From Misgurnus anguillicaudatus (taxonomy: Eukaryota > Chordata > Actinopteri > Cypriniformes > Cobitidae), in the NCBI RefSeq assembly GCF_027580225.2, contig NC_073343.2, positions 3,373,001 through 3,437,000 on the forward strand: 64,000 bases of DNA, written 5' to 3'. Every line of letters begins with the position of its first letter. The stretch's first letter is position 1. The notes under the pieces are model-generated. The model saw only the letters and a program-made list of their open reading frames with translations, searched no databases and had not been told where the DNA came from. A program made the translations under genes and the position numbers. This document shows, piece by piece, positions 58,156 to 64,000 of the stretch.

Positions 58156-59135
58156 GGGGCAGACAGGGTTTAAAGAAATAGTTCACCCAAAAATGAAAAT
58201 AATGTCATTAAAGATTCACCCTCATGTCGTTCAAAACTCGTAAGACCTCCGTTCATCTTCGAAACACAGTTTAAGATGTTTTATATTTAGTCTGAGAGCT
58301 TGTTGACCCTTGTTGAAGCAACAAAAATACATTTTGGTCTAAAAATAACAAAAATTACAACTTTATTTAACATTGTCTTGTCTTCTGCGTCTGTTTTGAA
58401 GCGCATGCGCGAGACTAAAGTCACGTAACTGCAGTTACGCGGATGACGTATAATGCGGCTGACGTGTTATCTGGTGCGCCCCAGCTGTCTTTTTTTGTGC
58501 GCCCGGGCTTCGTTTACAGTCTGAGAGAGGCGCACGCTGTAAATTTGAAAAAAAAACTTCACAAACATGTCTGAGGATAACACATCATCCACGTCACTGC
58601 AGTCACGTGACTTTATTCTCACGCATGCGCTTCACAACAGACGTAGAAGAGAAGACAATGCTGAATAAAGTCGTAATTTTTGTTATTATTGGACCAAAAT
58701 GTATTTTCGATGCTTTAACACATTCTAACTGACCCACTGATGTCACATGTACTACTTTGATTATGTTTTTATTATCTTTCTGGACTTGGACAGTATACCG
58801 TACATAGATTTTAATGAAGTGTCAACAAGCTCTCGGACTAAATCGAAAACATCTTAAACTGTGTTCTGAAGATGAACGAAGGTCTTACGAGTTTGGAACA
58901 ACATGAGGGTGAGTCATTAATTACATTATTTTTATTTTTGGGTGAACTATCCCTTTAAGTCTAGTCCCTGACTGAAATGCACACTTGAGCCATCTCAGCT
59001 GAAAACAGCTTGCATTTACATATCTTAAAATACACTATATTAATGCCACTGTTTTGTCTCAATACGGACACTAGTAATGTTTAACTAAGGTAATAACTAA
59101 GGATTAATCTAAACCCTGTCTGGGAAACTGTCCCT
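58156..59135. mobile_element. GGGG-TTTCCC MITE, split by a fold-back element
   Basis: Left part GGGGCAGACAGGGTTTAA, right part from GTCTAGTCCCTGACTGAAAT to CTGTCTGGGAAACTGTCCC. Without the insert it matches the order seen in the MITE 20689-23054 (ACATATCTTAAAATACA, TAGTAATG, AACTAAGG). The insert sits exactly at a TTAA. Confidence 0.7.
58174..58954. mobile_element. Large fold-back element, family B, copy 2
   Basis: TTAA on both sides (58170-58173, 58955-58958). Ends AGAAATAGTTCACCCAAAAA and TTTTTGGGTGAACTATCCCT. The arms are mirrored and match the element at 9791-10609 (CACAGTTTAAGATGTTTTA, TACATTTTGGTC, ACTAAAGTCACGTAACTGCA). This copy keeps the outer termini that copy 1 lacks. Confidence 0.9.
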
Positions 59136-61980
59136 ATTTTATCTAAGCATGACTCAAAAGTTATTATTTGTTAACTATTAAAACAGCAAAATAATAACAC
59201 CATAGTACAAAAATATTATCAGGCAGCCGTTTTGTCATCTGATGAAAACATAATGTCACATTTTTTCACTTTTCAACATCTCTTTAGGTGCCTAAGCCTG
59301 CAATGCTGTCTGCGTCATGCATCCCTGCCTCCTTTTAATTCTTTTTTTATTGTTTTCCTCTCAGAAATGTCATAAACTATCTTTGGGTGAGGCTTAGATT
59401 TTCCTTTTAAAAGTTTGTGCCTGTTTTCAATCAATAAACTAAAGCAACTGCTGAAAGAAAAACCAGTGAGAACTTTAAGGATTAGGAAGTTTTTTCTTTA
59501 ATACCTTTTCTCACTGAGTGATATGATGTTGAAGCAGATAATTCAGAATTTTATGGTGATGTTTTGAGATAAACCTGAAATATACACATCACTTTCAGCC
59601 GGGTGGATATCTGCAAGTAAATAATTAATAAATAACGCGTCCGATTTCTAGATGTTTCCGATTGGCAAAAAGCATTTGAATCCAATTCCATGTCAATCCT
59701 TGTCATAGAAATGGTAACACGATGAATTGAACTGTGGTATAACTTCCAAAATGCTATAATAACTCTTAAAAAAAAACCAACCACTTTCTAACATGTTGTT
59801 ATTCACATATTTTCTCCCAGATACAATTATCAGCTCTAAACATGCAAAGAGATTCCTGACTGCATGGTGGCTCATTATCAGTCTATTTATGAGCTTCATT
59901 GGGCTTCCGCGCGGTGTATAATTGACAAACTAAATGATCATTATTAATTTGGATCTAATTAGAGGTTTAACGTATTGATTTTTTTAAAAATCCGAATGAA
60001 GAATGACACCCATGCGGTTCATTTGAGAAAGGGCCAGATGCCTGCCGTATTCGCTGCATTAGACATCAGTTTGTTGTGAGCAACTGTTGAGTCTAATAAG
60101 AGACACCGCTGGGATGATGCAGATTGCTATGTCATCATGTCGTTTAGATATGTTTCATTGCATTGGTCTAGGGAAACATCTTGTGCTATTACTGTAGTAG
60201 ACACAAGCCTGTCAGATTGTCATGCGTTTACACAAAGTTATACTATGACTTACATGGGCTACTGCATTATACACATGACGCATCACAGATAAGATCTCTC
60301 ACATCTCAAAAAAATGATACAACAATATGATTAGATAGGGGACCAAACTGAGACCTCCTTGTTAGATTTTTCTTTAGACCTTTTATGTGCAATGTCTCAA
60401 ACTGCTCTGATTTGCCCATACACAAAAATGTGCAATAATAAGTATATATACACACACACTGTAATTCATACTGAAGTAGTGGACTACAAGAATTATTCTA
60501 AGAATTCTTAACAGGCAAATTTGAAAATAACTTTAGCTTAAAGAGATTAGTGTAACGATCACCTAAGCTAACAATTTCTTCATTCTGTAGCAGCTGTTTC
60601 ATTGTTTCAATTATTTATTTATTTCTTAAGCCACTCTCCATATAATAGCCGCGACAGTTTGCAGATAAATTCATGCGGTTGCCATCAACAGAGCATGGCG
60701 ATAAACAAAATCTGGCTGAGCATATTAAAATAACATTTAATTTAGCCGAATCAAATTGAACGGCATGACTCCTGAATGATGTCTCGTGATGTCTAATGCT
60801 TCCTATTTCATGCAGAGTTGGAAGAGGAGGAGACCAGACTGAGGTCACCATAACACCCTGATGCCTGCTCTCAACATGTTTCATTACCCCTCCACGAGCT
60901 CATCTCTGAGTCACTCTGCTTTTGTGAGATGGGACTCGCTACCATGTCAATTGGTATCCAGCATACTGCATGAGCGCTACGAAAATGAGACATGAGCCAA
61001 AATGGAGGGCCTGAGATTCATGGAACGACAGCATTGCATTAGATTATATAAGAGTAGAAAATGATCTAAAATTGGTCTAAAATCTCAGACCGAGCAATGG
61101 CCTTATGAGGAATAAAAATTACACTTCTGCATTTGGCAAATGCTTTGCATTGTATTATATATACTTCATCAGTAATGGTATTAAACCCATGACTTTGACT
61201 ACATGATGAGTATTAAATGTTAAACTATTATATACACATGCACACCTAATAAAAGCAGTGAACATTTTTAGCTCTATATGCAAGATTTGAAATGTAATGT
61301 CATTTTTTGTGATTTACAGATTTTTAAATAAAATGATCCTACATAATTTAAAGAACATTGATTTAATGAATCAAACGTTGATTCTCCTAATTTCAAAATT
61401 AGATTATATGACTTTAGCCTAGATTTAGAGACAGGTCATATATTTTTGTTAAACAAAGAAATCATACTGTACGTATAATACAGTATATTACCCATAGGCA
61501 TTTTTTAGCTTTAAAAGCTGCTCAAAAAGACACATTTACAACCAATAACCTTGGTTAATGTTTCCACCCTCAACAAAACCACCGCTTACACAGCTGCACT
61601 GACGGAAAATGAAGAGAAGTTAAAAAGACTCTTTGCATCTCTATAGCCCATTGGTTTTGATTGCATTATTGCTGTAGGCTCTCAAGTAGCTAACTGATTT
61701 ACTTAAATAGATCACGCTGCTTTTCCAACAATGTACTCAACAAATATTAAGAGCAAACAGGGAGAGTGATGGAATACCTCAGTGGGAATACAGCGGGAAT
61801 ACAGAAACAGAGACCATCTGTATGCATTTCCAAATGTGAAAATGTTCAAGACATCACATAGTGTCTGTATTAGTATTGGGCGATATTCTCTATGCTGTAA
61901 GATCGCCGATATACGATAGTATCAAGGGATGGGGCAATATTTATTTACTAATTATTTACACATTTTTGACAAACTAAAGC
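59136..61980. other. Unannotated DNA with candidate conserved non-coding segments
   Basis: Repeat-free over most of its length. The stretches about 59860-60130 (AAATGATCATTATTAATTTG and GATCTAATTAGAGG, rich in homeodomain-type TAAT cores) and 60590-61030 are plausible conserved elements. A GGGCGATATTCTC fragment at about 61880-61960 looks like a decayed hAT end. No gene recognised. Confidence 0.3.
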
Positions 61981-62129
61981 TACTTTACTCAACTGACTAA
62001 TCGCGACTAATCGTTTACAGAATAAAAGTTTATGTTTACATAATATATGTGGGTGTAGGCTACTCTGAATAATAATTATGTATATATGAATACATGCAAA
62101 AGTATATATTTAAGAAATTATGAGCATGC

Positions 62130-63140
62130 ATATGAAGAGTTTGGTTACAAAACGCAATAAATCCATTTTGACAAATTTCGGTAAAAACGTGTTTTCTATA
62201 CCAAGAAATTGACAAGATTAAAACCACTATTTTCTTTTAGAATCTTTCACATAGCATCTTTAGGTTATAAAAACATAAAAAATTCAAATCAATAACTTGA
62301 TTTTTTAAAGATTTATTATAAAAACTAATTTTTTCCACAAAATGCAATAAATCCATGACAAGTTTTTTTTCCAAATCTATTGAATCAATATATAAATGTG
62401 CATTCATCTTTGCCATTTTATATTTATTTAGTTGACTATTGGTATACGCTGATTAAAAAATAAACATTAATGGCATTAATCAAAACACTTACTTTGTCAT
62501 ATTAAGAACACTGTCATTGCTGCGGTTATACTTGGGACGTCGTTGCTTAACATTTTTCACAGGGATCAGCTGTGAAATGTTTTGGTCCTGCTCGATTTTC
62601 GTTGACTTTGAGTAAAATAATTGAAAGTTTTTCATAAGATCCTCTGGGGTCAATGTGTTAGCATGAGAGAAGCTAAATGCTGTCGGGAGAACAAGCGACC
62701 AGCTCCCGAGTGCCTCTCGCGTAAATTATTAGATGTTGATGGCGTACTTTGCTTTCCCATCACAAAAAACACCACACGTTTATCAATGCCATTAAAGTAT
62801 TATTTTGTTTTTGTTTGTTTGTTGATCACGAAGTACAACATGAGGAAAACTAGGATTCTATGTACTCAACGTGCCGCCATTGTCTGTTTACATCGCGTGG
62901 AATGGTGCGCTGTAATTTGTGGAGCGGATTTATTGCATTCTGTAGAAAAGGAGGAGTCGGGTTTATTGCATTTTGGGAAAAAAGGGAGAAAAGATGGCAG
63001 AACAACACAGCAGATATTGTATTTTGCGTAAAATTAAGTATTTACTTTTAAATGCTGACATGATATAATACTGATTTTGGCAGCAACTAATTTTTTTAGA
63101 AAATTATGTTTTTTGCGTTTTGGAACCAAATTCTTCATAT
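62130..63140 (-). mobile_element. Nested element with ATATGAAGARTTTGGTT ends
   Basis: The left end ATATGAAGAGTTTGGTTACA and the inverse of the right end ATATGAAGAATTTGGTTCCA continue as AAACGCAA on both sides. It sits inside the hAT MITE 61985-63410. About 1.0 kb long, it contains a minus-strand exon-like stretch (listed separately). The TSD is obscured by AT-rich flanks. The 136-codon plus-strand frame 62621-63031 is not convincing. Confidence 0.7.
62493..62635 (-). pseudogene. Exon-like relic ending at a consensus splice donor
   Basis: On the minus strand the frame from an ATG at 62635 reads MKNFQLFYSKSTKIEQDQNI and onward through VKQRRPKYNRSNDS, stopping at ACAAA before GTAAGTG, a perfect donor (62492). 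The frame is open upstream to 62725 without another ATG, and CCCAG just before 62648 could be an acceptor. Its composition is protein-like (charged, basic patch). I do not recognise the family and infer a remnant exon of the parent transposon. Confidence 0.35.
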
Positions 63141-63237
63141 ATAAATTTTTATAATTTATATCATATATAATCATAAATATTTATTATATAAATATATTTT
63201 TTCTTAAAATCATATATGCGCGTATGTGCAATATATA

Positions 63238-63258
63238 TATACATAATTATTATTATTA

Positions 63259-63317
<59 letters not shown>
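63238..63317. repeat. (ATT)n microsatellite
   Basis: About 25 ATT units with one interruption (ATTATCATT), lying inside the right half of the hAT MITE 61985-63410. The sister copy at 24764 has no comparable expansion. Confidence 0.95.
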
Positions 63318-63410
63318 ATATGACAAAAATTTTACTTTCACTTCCATATCATACACAGTATATTTAGTAAACAAAAACTTTTATTCTGTAAGCAATTAGT
63401 CGCAACTTTT

Positions 63411-64000
63411 TTTCAGGTGGAGACAAAATTGATCCCCTATGATTAATTGTCATCAAACGCCCACATAAATGCCTAAAATGAAGATAATTGCATACAAGTA
63501 AAAATGCTGCAATGCAAAAGTGCAAACAACAGGATAATCAGGAATAGCGTATTACTGTCAGCGATTCTGCTTCTGTAAAAAAATCTGAATGTCTCTGTTC
63601 GAGCTCAGTGCGCATGCGATTCACATACACACACACAAATATCTGCAACATCTTATGAATTATTATTATAGCTGTCAGGCAGACATTTACCACCCAGAGA
63701 TTCAAATGCTGAGGGGAAAACAGACTAGACAATAATCCCAGTGTGATTCGTGTCTATTTTCACTGAATACATACATACTGAATATCAACTATAAATTCTG
63801 CCTCCTAAAGCAAAGGGATGTAAACAGGTACAATTATCTGTGAAGTCTGACAAATGTTTTCTATTTTAATGGTATTAAAACTTTAATGCATTAGCCAAAG
63901 GCAGGCGGCTACTAATTGTAAGGCACTTTCAATACCTTGAAGATTACAAAAGCATGAAGAGCTCCACTTCTAAGAAGGACTCCAGTCACTTATCACTGTC
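63411..64000. other. Unannotated DNA at window end
   Basis: No gene or repeat termini recognised. The 64-codon minus-strand frame 63538-63732 has no motif. Confidence 0.3.

Larger units (their letters stand above)
61985..63410. mobile_element. hAT MITE relative of 24764-25101, interrupted
   Basis: GACTAATCGCGACTAATCGT and CAGAATAAAAGTTTATGTTT on the left, and AACAAAAACTTTTATTCTGT with AATTAGTCGCAAC on the right, match the TAGAGCTGCC element. The outermost TAGGGCTGCC bases are lost at both sides, so no TSD can be read. An approximately 1-kb element lies in its middle, and its right half carries an expanded ATT microsatellite. Confidence 0.65.

Noticed and set aside
62621..63031. 136-codon plus-strand frame
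   Set aside because: It overlaps a better-supported exon-like stretch on the opposite strand and lies inside a non-autonomous element; its composition shows no family features.

Overview
The window reads as a gene-poor, transposon-saturated stretch of a teleost genome, most likely a cyprinid (carp/zebrafish family). This rests on the mix of repeats: a 5S-rRNA-derived SINE3-type element, a tRNA-derived SINE with a perfect 15-bp target-site duplication (TSD), two decayed Tc1-type transposons, many hAT elements with 8-bp TSDs, and numerous MITEs flanked by TTAA. I recognise several of these families from memory of zebrafish-type sequence; no database was searched. There is no confident host protein-coding gene. 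The longest open frame (285 codons, minus strand, 37189-38046) is a broken Tc1-type transposase.

Layout. 1-2000: AT-rich single-copy-looking DNA ending in a long TA microsatellite. 2009-7625: a TTAA element holding an exon-like relic, a Harbinger-like MITE, hAT tips and a large fold-back. 7626-20170: mostly unannotated DNA with a second fold-back (9791-10609), a GGTGATTCTCACG-ended element (14718-15492) and hAT fragments. 20180-25110: a dense repeat block with a MITE split by two insertions, one of which is a hAT element containing another hAT element of the same family. 26306-28789: a Tc1-type element containing a TA/TTA MITE that itself contains a TTAA element. 30142-31733: two more elements with identifiable TSDs. 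34329-36250: SINE3 and a tRNA-like module. 37150-38336: the second Tc1-type element, with a D-to-N change at a catalytic residue. 40881-46494: fold-backs, a SINE, a MITE and hAT elements side by side. 48620-49790: a CpG-rich segment that could be a host promoter. 50889-56042: a split hAT, a Tc1 deletion derivative, a perfect 96-bp-arm palindrome and a MITE. 58156-59135 and 61985-63410: two further nested insertions.

Insertion history can be ordered because several interrupted elements have an uninterrupted relative in the window, or because their TSDs are intact. Three elements keep an ATG-led stretch ending in a consensus splice donor, which suggests that many of these short elements derive from intron-containing autonomous transposons. 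Candidate host features (two short exon-like ORFs with donors, a CpG-rich segment and several non-repetitive stretches that could be conserved non-coding elements) are given at low confidence.
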